Shown here: piece after piece, positions 1 to 6,834 of the stretch | How positions within the stretch are numbered: position 1 is the first letter of the stretch | Layout: the number at the start of each line of letters is the position of its first letter | From: an uncultured Bacteroidota bacterium | GTDB taxonomy: Bacteria; Bacteroidota; Bacteroidia; Chitinophagales; Chitinophagaceae | DNA: 8,927 nt | Reading direction: 5' to 3' | NCBI GenBank assembly: GCA_946479055.1 | Contig: CAMLEX010000158.1 | Span: 1 to 8,927, forward strand | The notes under the pieces: generated by a model | Told to the model about the DNA's origin: nothing | The model's input: only the letters and a program-made list of their open reading frames with translations | Databases searched by the model: none | Made by a program: the position numbers and the translations under genes

Positions 1-32
1 GACTGGAGTTCAGACGTGTGCTCTTCCGATCT
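1..32. other. Illumina TruSeq read-2 adapter left in the assembly (non-biological)
   Basis: The first 32 bases match, without mismatch as far as I can recall it, the 3' 32 bases of the Illumina TruSeq read-2 sequencing primer, beginning GACTGGAGTTCAGACG and ending CTCTTCCGATCT. Genomic sequence starts at about base 33. This is a library artefact at the contig end and should be trimmed. It also supplies a false GTG start codon at 16-18 for the truncated gene that follows. Confidence 0.97.
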
Positions 33-33
33 A

Positions 34-222
34 GCCTTCAAAACAGGTGATATCATCATTGGTAACGGCGTATGGATAGGGGCCAATGTATTTATCAACC
101 CTGGTATCAAAATTGGCAACAATTCTGTTATCGGCGCAAATAGTATCGTTACAAAAGATGTTCCAGATAATGCGATTGTTGGTGGAGTGCCTGCAAAATT
201 ATTAAGATTGAAATCTTTTTAG
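34..222 (+). CDS. Hexapeptide-repeat (left-handed beta-helix) O- or N-acyltransferase, 3' end only
   Basis: This is the C-terminal 62 residues of a sugar acyltransferase of the bacterial transferase hexapeptide superfamily (the WcaF, maltose acetyltransferase and serine acetyltransferase type). Imperfect hexapeptide turns are visible: [15 protein letters not shown], then [17 protein letters not shown]. They are followed by the family's usual end, [19 protein letters not shown]. The N-terminal part, including the usual catalytic histidine region, is missing because the contig starts here. The reading frame extends back through the adapter to a GTG at 16, but residues encoded before base 33 are artefactual and the codon at 31-33 is mixed. 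Members use acetyl-CoA or another acyl-CoA to modify sugars in trimeric cytoplasmic enzymes. Next to glycosyltransferases, it most likely O-acetylates a glycan or acylates an amino-sugar nucleotide. The acceptor cannot be read from this fragment. Confidence 0.9.
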   Translation, partial: AFKTGDIIIGNGVWIGANVFINPGIKIGNNSVIGANSIVTKDVPDNAIVGGVPAKLLRLKSF

Positions 223-249
223 TTAATGCTTAGGTTATGAAGTTCAGTG

Positions 250-275
250 TTGGGATCATGGAAATCCAATTTTTT
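250..275 (+). terminator. Possible weak intrinsic terminator after the acyltransferase
   Basis: The left arm TTGGGAT (250-256) pairs with ATCCAA (264-269), leaving one bulged G and a 7-base loop. Six T residues follow directly (270-275). The position, 28 bases after the acyltransferase stop and 40 bases before the next start, suits a terminator or attenuator. The stem is short, bulged and A/T-rich, so read-through is likely even if it works. Confidence 0.3.
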
Positions 276-314
276 ATTAAGACACAAGTTATAGTGTGAA
301 TAAATAGCACGGCA

Positions 315-1376
315 ATGATAATTTTTCATCTAATTGATAGTTTTAAAAGAGGAGGAGCAGAGACCTTATTATATCATGTAGTAAATAATTTAAAGGGGCA
401 CGATAATATAGTTATCACTTTGACGGATGAAAATGATTTCTCCACCAATGAAATGGAAGGCATCCAACATATTTCTTTAGGGTTTACTTCTCTTTTGTCG
501 TTGCCGGGTATGGTGTTGAGACTTAAAAAATTGATAGCGAAACATAAGCCGGAAATTATTCATGCACATCTTCCGCTAGCCTCTTTTATAGCCAGGCTTG
601 TAACTCCCTCTACTATTAAATTGTTCATTTCAGTACATAATAACTATTCAGATAGTTTTAAAAAAGTAAGCCCACGGTTATTCTTCCTTGAAAAAAAGTT
701 GCATTCAAAACGGGAAAAGCTTTTGTTTGTCTCAGCCTCTATCAAAGATGATTATAATCATATCATTGGCATAAAAGGAACTTCTTATGTGTTGTATAAT
801 TTTATAGCAGATAAATATTTTGCAGAGGAAAACCAGTTTAGCGACATAGCAGTTGAGAAAGAAAAACTTCGTTTGGTATCGGTGGGAAGCTTAAAAAAAC
901 AGAAAAATTTTGACACTCTGATAAAAGCATTCAGTATATTGGATTCTTCCAGGTTTTCACTGGACATTTTTGGCGAAGGACCTGAAAGAGCAGACCTGGA
1001 AAAATTGATCAATGATCGTCAGCTTGAGAACATAACCCTGAGAGGAGCGGTGCCTGGTGTAGAACGTTACCTTAAAAATTATGATGGGTATGTCCTTGCT
1101 TCCCGCTATGAAGGCTTTGGCGTAGCCCCACTGGAAGCGGCCGCAGTGGGTCTTCCACTGTTACTCTCTGATATTGATGTTTTTAAAGAAGTTACAAAAG
1201 GATATGCAACTTATTTCTCCCCGGTTGATGAAAAGGAGATGGCGGTTAAATTACAGGACTTTAAGGATAATTTTGACATAGCATGCAGGAAAGCATTAAC
1301 TTTTAAACCCATGGTCAAAGAAACCTATTCACAAAATTTTTACATGCAAGAATTATTAAAAATTTATAATTCATGA
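315..1376 (+). CDS. GT4-family glycosyltransferase (GT-B fold), complete
   Basis: This 353-residue protein has the length and two-domain layout of a retaining GT4 enzyme, which moves a sugar from a nucleotide-sugar donor to a growing glycan on the cytoplasmic side of the membrane. The N-terminal Rossmann domain (about 1-165) starts with IFHLIDSF and carries the glycine-rich acceptor-side motif RGGAE (12-16). It continues with PEIIHAHLPLAS (79-90). The C-terminal donor domain begins at LVSVGSLKKQKNFDTLIKAF (187-206), continues with DIFGEGPE (217-224), and holds the E-x7-E motif from E266 to E274 in YEGFGVAPLE, which normally contacts the donor. The N-terminus falls at the usual family position, which supports the ATG at 315, although no Shine-Dalgarno sequence precedes it. 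There is no signal peptide and no clear membrane span. The specific sugar and linkage cannot be read from sequence. It follows the acyltransferase by 92 bases. Confidence 0.93.
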   Translation: MIIFHLIDSFKRGGAETLLYHVVNNLKGHDNIVITLTDENDFSTNEMEGIQHISLGFTSLLSLPGMVLRLKKLIAKHKPEIIHAHLPLASFIARLVTPSTIKLFISVHNNYSDSFKKVSPRLFFLEKKLHSKREKLLFVSASIKDDYNHIIGIKGTSYVLYNFIADKYFAEENQFSDIAVEKEKLRLVSVGSLKKQKNFDTLIKAFSILDSSRFSLDIFGEGPERADLEKLINDRQLENITLRGAVPGVERYLKNYDGYVLASRYEGFGVAPLEAAAVGLPLLLSDIDVFKEVTKGYATYFSPVDEKEMAVKLQDFKDNFDIACRKALTFKPMVKETYSQNFYMQELLKIYNS

Positions 1377-1879
1377 CAAACCTTACAGGCAAACTAAGAA
1401 CATTTTTTTAGTATTTGGAAAGACCGAATTAGTATAGGAGCCAGCCTCATTAAGTGGCGGTTAGTAGGTTCCTGCGCAGACGATATCAGGCTCTTTAACA
1501 GTAAAAATAATTTAGAAACCAGCGTAATGGTTTACTGGTTTTCTTTCCAATGATCAACTGCTTCAGGAAATAAAGATGCCAACCTCGTGTTAATTCCTTC
1601 CATTTCAGAGGTCCTGGGAATTCTAGTTATCGAGGCATTAATGCCTGAAAAAACTGTTGTGACCTCTGATACCGAAGGGTGAAAGAGATATTTATCCATG
1701 ATAAAATGGTTGCCTGTTTGAAGCATGTGTACCTAGTTCCTGCTTAAACGTATTACGATCTGTTTTGTCCAAACTACCAACATCGCTGCTGCCTGCTGCA
1801 GTATTAAGAGAAGACTATAATGTCGTTTTTCTTTCGATAGCTATATAAGAAAGTCTGTGGCGTTGTTAAAAAAAGTAAA
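1377..1879. other. 503-base gap without an intact gene
   Basis: This is the largest gap in the window and much longer than the others (about 17 to 140 bases). No intact gene, tRNA or insertion-sequence end is recognisable. A run of seven T lies at 1403-1409, but only a 4-bp stem (CTTA/TAAG) precedes it. A 7-bp inverted repeat, AAACCAG (1516-1522) with CTGGTTT (1535-1541), has a 12-base loop. The minus strand has long, nearly stop-free stretches, described separately as possible gene debris. The region just before the next gene is A-rich (TTAAAAAAAGTAAA before the ATG at 1880), as is common for Bacteroidota start sites. A promoter for the next gene is expected here, but I found no good match to the Bacteroidota TAnnTTTG element. 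Confidence 0.6.
1394..1814 (-). pseudogene. Possible decayed minus-strand gene, family not recognised
   Basis: One minus-strand frame from 1732 down to 1394 contains a single internal stop (TAA at 1532-1534) in about 113 codons. Its first part, from an ATG at 1724-1726, reads as a plausible 64-residue peptide including DKYLFHPSVSEVTTVFSGI and ending FPEAVDHWKENQ. Just upstream, a second minus-strand frame (1814 to 1695) reads DVGSLDKTDRNTFKQELGT before it would have to shift near 1727-1735 to join the first. A third frame further upstream is also open. This pattern fits an older gene broken by frameshifts and a stop. I do not recognise the protein, and A/T-rich non-coding DNA can give open stretches by chance, so this is a suggestion only. 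Confidence 0.2.
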
Positions 1880-4267
1880 ATGAAAAGGAAAAGTTTCAGG
1901 CAAGCCTGGCTATTAGCAGTGCTGATATTATTCAATTGTATCAGTCATGCACAGCATGAAGATGAAATAAATAAAATAGCATCAATCCTACAGGAAGAAC
2001 TTAGAAAAGCAGGAGTTTCCGCAGAACGATCTGCTATTCATCTTTCGAAGCTTAGTCAGCAGGATTTAAAAAAATATGATCTTGATGAAAAGCCTGCAGA
2101 TGCTTTCTATATTAAATCAAACAATCAATCATTGGATATCCGAAGCCAATCGGTAGATGGATTACGGAATGGCATTTACTGGTATCTTCAATGCCTTGGC
2201 TTCCGGTTTTATTTTCCCGGCGAAACCTGGGAGTATGTTCCGCAATTGCAGTCAGCTTTTAAAAACGTAGAGAAAACGGCTGCTCCTTCTTTTTCGCATC
2301 GCCTTATCTGGTATGCTTATGGAACGGGTTCGGAGAAGGCTGATAAAGATTATAACAAATGGGCTGATGCCAACCTGTTGGGTGGGGATGAATTGAACGC
2401 AGGGCACTCTTACGAGGGTATTGTAAACCGCAATAAAAATGTCTTTTCACAACACCCGGAATATTTCGCTCAAAAGGTTAAAAAAGGTACAACACCGCCT
2501 AATCCAAAATTTGAACCGGGAAATGAAGCCCTGGTTCAATTACTAATAAATGATGCGCTTACACAAATCGAAACAAGAGAAAAAAAAACTGGTCAGCTAC
2601 CCCACATGATCTCGATGGATCCTTCGGATGGTGGTGGTTTTTCTACCAGTGCTTCCGCTTTGAAAATTGGCGGGCCTTCGGAGCAAACATTTTATTTAGC
2701 AAACAGGGTAGCAAAAGCAGTCCGGGCAAAATATCCTTCCATTAAAATTGGCCTCTATGCTTACAACCAGCATGCCACACCCCCAAAATTTTCGATGGAG
2801 CCCAACATTGTGGTGCTCGTTGCGACAGCTATGAACCAGTCTGCTTATCGTACCGATGAATTGATTGAGATCTGGAAGAAAAAAGGCGTGGAGGTTGGCA
2901 TTCGTGACTATTTTGGCGTCATGGCCTGGGATTGGGATATGCCGGGGCAACCAAGAGGAGGAAGATTTGCCTATATAAAACAATTAAAACAATATTATAA
3001 AACAGGTGTTCGCTTTTTTTCCGCCGAGACGAATATTGGTTGGATCAGCAGAGGACTGGGGCATTATGCCGGTGCTCAACTTCTCTGGGATAAAGAAGCT
3101 GATATGGCGGAGATCGAAAGGGAATTTTATACAAATATGTTTGGCCGGGCATCGGACAAGATGAAAAAGTTATATCAATCCTGGCAAAATTATAGTACTG
3201 CTGTTCCCCTGGAAGGGGACCTGTACCAGTGGAGCCAATGGATAGAAGCCGCAGTAAAAGCAGAAAATGATAAGAAAGTACAGCAGCGTATCGATCATAT
3301 AAAACAATACCTGCATTTTGTAGTTCTCTTCAAAAAATGGCGGGAAGAAAGTACAGACGCTAACCTGGTTCAATTACTTAATTATGCTTACAGAGTGCAG
3401 GATGAAGGTATTGTAGCCAGTTATCCCCTGTTCAGGCGACTGGCGAATACCGCAATAGCAGGTAAAAAAAATATGCGCTTCAATGATTCAAAAGCAGTGT
3501 GGAAGCAAAACAATAAACCGCTTACGCATGACGAAACCAATCAAATTTTTTATGCTGATTTAAACGCTATGGACCGGTCGGAAAAAATGGCTGTTGCTAT
3601 ACTACCAAGACAATTTAAAATAGATACAGAATCAAGAGGTAACAATGCTTTAAAGGGTAAAGCCAAAACTTCTTTACCCATACGCTTAAGAGGAGGTCAT
3701 AAAATAGTTTTTCAGTTACAGAAAAATGCCACCGCATCCGTTAATATTTCCACTGGATTAACAAAAGCGCATCAATATAAAACGCTGCGACTTACCATCT
3801 ATCCTTATAATGATGAATTGAATACAGACGGAAAAACCGCAATATTGAATGAAATCATTCAACCCGGGCAACCCTTGAAGGCAATTCCACTGGATGGTTT
3901 GGATCCCGGAATTTATATCGCTGTTATTGATGATGCAAAGAATGGATTTACCATGAGTTTTACGGGTGCAGTTTCCTATGCGATAATAGCCAGGAGTCAA
4001 AACAGGATCTGGACATTTGGCCGGAACAACCTTGTATTTGCTGTTGGAAAGATTAAAGAATTCCAGGTAAAAAATGATGGAGTATTAACGCTGGTCAGTC
4101 CGGCAGGTCGAATCATAGATCTGCAGAAGCAAAAAGGAATTTTTACAATTCAGGTACAAAAAGGAGAAGAAGGCGACTGGAAACTGCAAAGACAGAGTGG
4201 GATGTTTCATCTCCAGGGCATAGTGCCATTTATAAATACTGATCCCGATTTTTTATTACGTAATTAA
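1880..4267 (+). CDS. Secreted DUF4838-type, glycoside-hydrolase-like protein
   Basis: This 795-residue protein begins with a signal peptide: basic MKRKSFRQ, a hydrophobic core at 9-21, and SHA-Q with likely cleavage after A24. It should therefore be periplasmic or exported. Residues 25-130 resemble the small alpha/beta domain that precedes the catalytic barrel in GH20/GH67-like enzymes, with GLRNGIYWYLQCLGFRFYFP (94-113) and then WEYVP (117-121). Residues about 135-440 match the DUF4838 pattern: GHSYEGI (175-181), HPEYFA (192-197), ISMDPSDGGG (244-253), LYAYNQH (292-298), DYFGVMAWDW (343-352) and FFSAETNIGW (379-388). A helical region (about 405-530) follows. The last 220 or so residues look beta-rich and may be carbohydrate-binding or accessory domains. 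DUF4838 proteins are thought to act on carbohydrates, but to my knowledge no activity is firmly assigned. The location among glycosyltransferases suggests trimming, release or modification of the exported polysaccharide. The start is fixed by the signal peptide; the upstream bases are A-rich, with no Shine-Dalgarno. Confidence 0.85.
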   Translation: MKRKSFRQAWLLAVLILFNCISHAQHEDEINKIASILQEELRKAGVSAERSAIHLSKLSQQDLKKYDLDEKPADAFYIKSNNQSLDIRSQSVDGLRNGIYWYLQCLGFRFYFPGETWEYVPQLQSAFKNVEKTAAPSFSHRLIWYAYGTGSEKADKDYNKWADANLLGGDELNAGHSYEGIVNRNKNVFSQHPEYFAQKVKKGTTPPNPKFEPGNEALVQLLINDALTQIETREKKTGQLPHMISMDPSDGGGFSTSASALKIGGPSEQTFYLANRVAKAVRAKYPSIKIGLYAYNQHATPPKFSMEPNIVVLVATAMNQSAYRTDELIEIWKKKGVEVGIRDYFGVMAWDWDMPGQPRGGRFAYIKQLKQYYKTGVRFFSAETNIGWISRGLGHYAGAQLLWDKEADMAEIEREFYTNMFGRASDKMKKLYQSWQNYSTAVPLEGDLYQWSQWIEAAVKAENDKKVQQRIDHIKQYLHFVVLFKKWREESTDANLVQLLNYAYRVQDEGIVASYPLFRRLANTAIAGKKNMRFNDSKAVWKQNNKPLTHDETNQIFYADLNAMDRSEKMAVAILPRQFKIDTESRGNNALKGKAKTSLPIRLRGGHKIVFQLQKNATASVNISTGLTKAHQYKTLRLTIYPYNDELNTDGKTAILNEIIQPGQPLKAIPLDGLDPGIYIAVIDDAKNGFTMSFTGAVSYAIIARSQNRIWTFGRNNLVFAVGKIKEFQVKNDGVLTLVSPAGRIIDLQKQKGIFTIQVQKGEEGDWKLQRQSGMFHLQGIVPFINTDPDFLLRN

Positions 4268-4407
4268 GAATGACGTGAAGAGGGTTTATACCTTTCTTAT
4301 ATGAAAAAGCGATCCATTGGTACAATCGCAGGTGCTGGTGTATCTGATAGTTCAATCACAAGGTTACAAAAAACTTCGAATCATCTCTAAGTATTAATAA
4401 ATAAATA

Positions 4408-5442
4408 ATGAAAATTAATCTTCCCGAAAATCTTTTACAAGAAGATCATTATTTATTTCCTGACTTAAGCTATGAAGAAGTTACGTCAAGGCTTGTGCAC
4501 GCAAATAATGTATATGTAACCAAATCCGGAATTGTATTTAAGCGTTTCAGAATTTTGAAAGTATCTATACATCGGTATAAATATTTGTATTTTACTTTTT
4601 TTAAAATTGCTGTTGCTAATTTTCTCTTTAAAAAGAAAAAGGCTCTTCCCGGTGACAATAAATATATCATTATCCATAACCTTTGGTGCCGTGGGTACTA
4701 CCACTGGATTTGCGAAGCACTCCCAAGGCTTTGGGCAGTTAAACAGAACTTGGGTGAATATGTATTATTGCTGCCGAAGAATTATGAAGGAATGCATACC
4801 GATACATTAAAAACGTTTGCTTTTAAAGACATACTTTTTTATCCTGAAAATGTAATATTCAAAGTAAAACATTTAATAATTCCAGAAAATCCTGCTGAAC
4901 TGTATCAGCCTAATCCGCTTATTTGTACAGAAATCAGGAAGTATTATCGCGGCTTACCTGGAAATGACTTATTGGAAAAATTTAGTTTTGGCGAAAGGAT
5001 TTATATTACAAGGAAGAATGCCGCTAAGAGAAAAGTGGCTAATGAAGACGCAATTGAAAATATGCTGAAAAAATACAATTTTAAAATAGTGGCCTTTGAA
5101 CAATATAGCTTTATAGAACAGTTGGCCATTATGTTTAATGCGAGGTATCTAATTTCAATTCATGGAGCAGGTCTTACCAATATGCATTTCATGAAAGAGG
5201 GGGGGAATATATTGGAATTGTATAAGAAAAGAGTACCTAAAGTTGATTGGGGCAGGGGATTGAGAAGCGATTTACCAAGTCCCTGTTATATGAGGCTATC
5301 TTCTGCTTTAAATCATAAATATTTCATACAATTTTGTGAAGCCGTTGATCCAAAAGTACCAGCAGGAAGCGCCGATATAATCGTGGATATAGAGGAATTT
5401 GAAAAAAATATACGCAATATGATTAAAGCCAGCGCATGTTAG
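4408..5442 (+). CDS. GT61-family (DUF563-type) glycosyltransferase
   Basis: The 344-residue product matches the GT61/DUF563 pattern. HNLWCRGYYHWICEALPRLW (90-109) holds the characteristic Y-H-W followed by E-x-x-P-R. Next come LIIPENPAE (156-164), ERIYITRKNAAKRKVANED (196-214) with the conserved Y-I-T/S-R and downstream R/N-E segment, and ISIHGAGLTNMHFM (249-262) with the hallmark HGAGLTN. These are inverting transferases; bacterial members occur in polysaccharide loci, but the donor here is unknown. Residues 59-73 form a hydrophobic, aromatic stretch followed by four lysines (75-78), which may help membrane association. It is not a convincing signal anchor. The DNA for this stretch is very A/T-rich (13 G/C in bases 4561-4620). 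The ATG at 4408 follows an A/T-rich leader (ATTAATAAATAAATA) with no Shine-Dalgarno. The gene lies 140 bases after the DUF4838 gene and 130 before the next GT4 gene. Confidence 0.9.
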   Translation: MKINLPENLLQEDHYLFPDLSYEEVTSRLVHANNVYVTKSGIVFKRFRILKVSIHRYKYLYFTFFKIAVANFLFKKKKALPGDNKYIIIHNLWCRGYYHWICEALPRLWAVKQNLGEYVLLLPKNYEGMHTDTLKTFAFKDILFYPENVIFKVKHLIIPENPAELYQPNPLICTEIRKYYRGLPGNDLLEKFSFGERIYITRKNAAKRKVANEDAIENMLKKYNFKIVAFEQYSFIEQLAIMFNARYLISIHGAGLTNMHFMKEGGNILELYKKRVPKVDWGRGLRSDLPSPCYMRLSSALNHKYFIQFCEAVDPKVPAGSADIIVDIEEFEKNIRNMIKASAC

Positions 5443-5451
5443 CGATTAAAT

Positions 5452-5485
5452 ATGCAATACAGCAGAGCTGTAATAAAGAATGCAT
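5452..5485. repeat. Nested inverted repeat just after the GT61 stop
   Basis: A perfect 6-bp stem, TACAGC (5458-5463) with GCTGTA (5467-5472), closes a 3-base AGA loop. It sits inside a second perfect 5-bp arm pair, ATGCA (5452-5456) with TGCAT (5481-5485). The element starts 10 bases after the GT61 stop codon. No T-run follows, so it is not a standard intrinsic terminator. It could stabilise the mRNA 3' end or be a processing site, or it may be chance. Confidence 0.35.
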
Positions 5486-5572
5486 CACCTGAACTCCTGG
5501 CAATCAGAATAAGAAAAAATTAGAAGTGTTACCCTTGCCTGATGGTGAGGATTTTTTTACTGAATTTTAGTA

Positions 5573-6817
5573 ATGCAAGTCAAAATGACAAAAAAGGTTT
5601 TATTTATATCCTATAATGGTATGACAGATCCGTTGGGGCAATCCCAGGTTCTGCCTTACTTGTTTAATTTGGCTAAGCATGGATACAACATTACTATTCT
5701 GAGTTGTGAGAAAAAGGATAAAATGGAAAAAGACGAAGCATTTATTCGTAACAGCATAGTGCAGGCAGGTCTTAAATGGTATCCAATATCATTTCACGAT
5801 TCTATACCTATTCTTTCAAAAATATATGACCGCTATTTATTGAAAAAAAAGGCTTTTGAATTATATAAAAAAGAAAAATACGACCTTATTCATTGCCGGA
5901 GCTATATATCGTCTGAGGTGGGATTAGCATTGAAAAAGCAACTGGGGGCTAAATTTATTTTTGATATGCGGGGCTTTTGGGCTGATGAAAAAAAAGATAG
6001 TAAGCATTGGAATGTGGATAAACCGCTTTATAAATTTATTTACAACTATTACAAAAGACTTGAAACGAAGTTACTTCTCAACGCTGATGCTATTGTAGTT
6101 TTAACGCATGCTGCAAAAGATGAAATTATGAAATGGACGGTAGGCCCCGCTGTTGGAAGTAAGATCAGGGTTATTCCCTGCTGTGCCGACCTGGTTCATT
6201 TTTCTGAACAAAATATCAATTTGGAATTGCAGGCAAAGCTGAGAGAAGAGATAGGTTTATCAAATGCCTATCCTGTTCTTTGTTACCTGGGCTCAATTGG
6301 TGAGTCATATGCTGTTGATGAAATGCTTTATTTTTTCAATCAATTAAAACGAAAATACAATGAAGCAAAATTTTTATTTTTTACAAAGGATGCGCCAGAA
6401 TTGATATCAGGAAAACTTAAAACCCATTCCAATATTCTACCATCAGACATAATTATACGTTTTGTTCAGAGGGCCGAATTACCAACTTATCTTTCGTTGT
6501 GCACGTTCTCCGTTTTTTTCTATGTGCCAACTTATTCCAGGATAGCCTGTTCTCCAACAAAGTTTGCCGAGATTTCGGGTTTAGGTTTGCCCATAGTCTG
6601 TAATGTAGTGGGAGATTTGAATAAGGAATACCTGGCAGGGCTCCCGCATATCGTAATTAATAACCTTAGCAGTAAGCAATTAGAGGACTCCGTAGAATTG
6701 ATTGAAGGACTAAAGAAATATGATAGGGATAGTATCATCAATTTTGCCCGGGACAGGTATAATTTATCGGATGGAGTTCTCAGGTATCTTTCTATTTATA
6801 ACACACTTACAGTTTAA
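5573..6817 (+). CDS. GT4-family glycosyltransferase (GT-B fold), complete
   Basis: This protein of up to 414 residues opens with the recognisable subfamily signature FISYNGMTDPLGQSQVLPYL (11-30). Further landmarks are DLIHCRSYISSEVGLAL (104-120), FDMRGFWADE (130-139), VIPCCADLVHF (200-210; the linker between the two GT-B lobes), CYLGSIGESYAVDEML (237-252; start of the donor lobe), and SPTKFAEISGLGLPIVCN (327-344), where E333 sits in the usual donor-binding region. A retaining, nucleotide-sugar-dependent transfer in the cytoplasm is expected; the sugar is unknown. The start is uncertain. An internal ATG at 5585 would give MTKKVLFISYNG, closer to the usual family N-terminus, and neither ATG has a Shine-Dalgarno. 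The gene ends 17 bases before the epimerase gene, so the two are probably cotranscribed. Confidence 0.92.
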   Translation: MQVKMTKKVLFISYNGMTDPLGQSQVLPYLFNLAKHGYNITILSCEKKDKMEKDEAFIRNSIVQAGLKWYPISFHDSIPILSKIYDRYLLKKKAFELYKKEKYDLIHCRSYISSEVGLALKKQLGAKFIFDMRGFWADEKKDSKHWNVDKPLYKFIYNYYKRLETKLLLNADAIVVLTHAAKDEIMKWTVGPAVGSKIRVIPCCADLVHFSEQNINLELQAKLREEIGLSNAYPVLCYLGSIGESYAVDEMLYFFNQLKRKYNEAKFLFFTKDAPELISGKLKTHSNILPSDIIIRFVQRAELPTYLSLCTFSVFFYVPTYSRIACSPTKFAEISGLGLPIVCNVVGDLNKEYLAGLPHIVINNLSSKQLEDSVELIEGLKKYDRDSIINFARDRYNLSDGVLRYLSIYNTLTV

Positions 6818-6834
6818 ATTTTAATTGGACAAGT

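Noticed and set aside
1382..1409. Possible terminator after the first GT4 gene: CTTA/TAAG stem followed by seven T residues
   Set aside because: A 4-bp A/T-rich stem with a 9-base loop is too weak, and a few bases separate it from the T-run.
1396..1552. Plus-strand open stretch of about 50 codons in the 503-base gap (includes KWRLVGSCADDIRLFNSK)
   Set aside because: It has no start in a useful position, no recognisable family, and overlaps the longer minus-strand open frame. Stretches this long occur by chance.
1816..1821. TATAAT hexamer upstream of the DUF4838 gene, resembling a sigma-70 -10 box
   Set aside because: No TTGACA-like -35 at 17 bases (CTGCTG-type sequence instead), and Bacteroidota promoters normally use a TAnnTTTG element. 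It is probably chance in A/T-rich DNA.
1925..1942. Possible lipoprotein cysteine (C20) in the DUF4838 signal peptide
   Set aside because: The preceding residues LFN do not fit a lipobox (N at -1), while S-H-A before Q25 is a good signal peptidase I site.
2696..2983. 95-codon minus-strand open frame within the DUF4838 gene
   Set aside because: The + strand here encodes conserved DUF4838 segments (LYAYNQH, DYFGVMAWDW), so the antisense frame is a by-product.
4277..4298. Imperfect hairpin after the DUF4838 stop codon (AGGGT with ACCTT, loop TTAT)
   Set aside because: It relies on G-U pairs, has only about five solid pairs, and no T-run follows.
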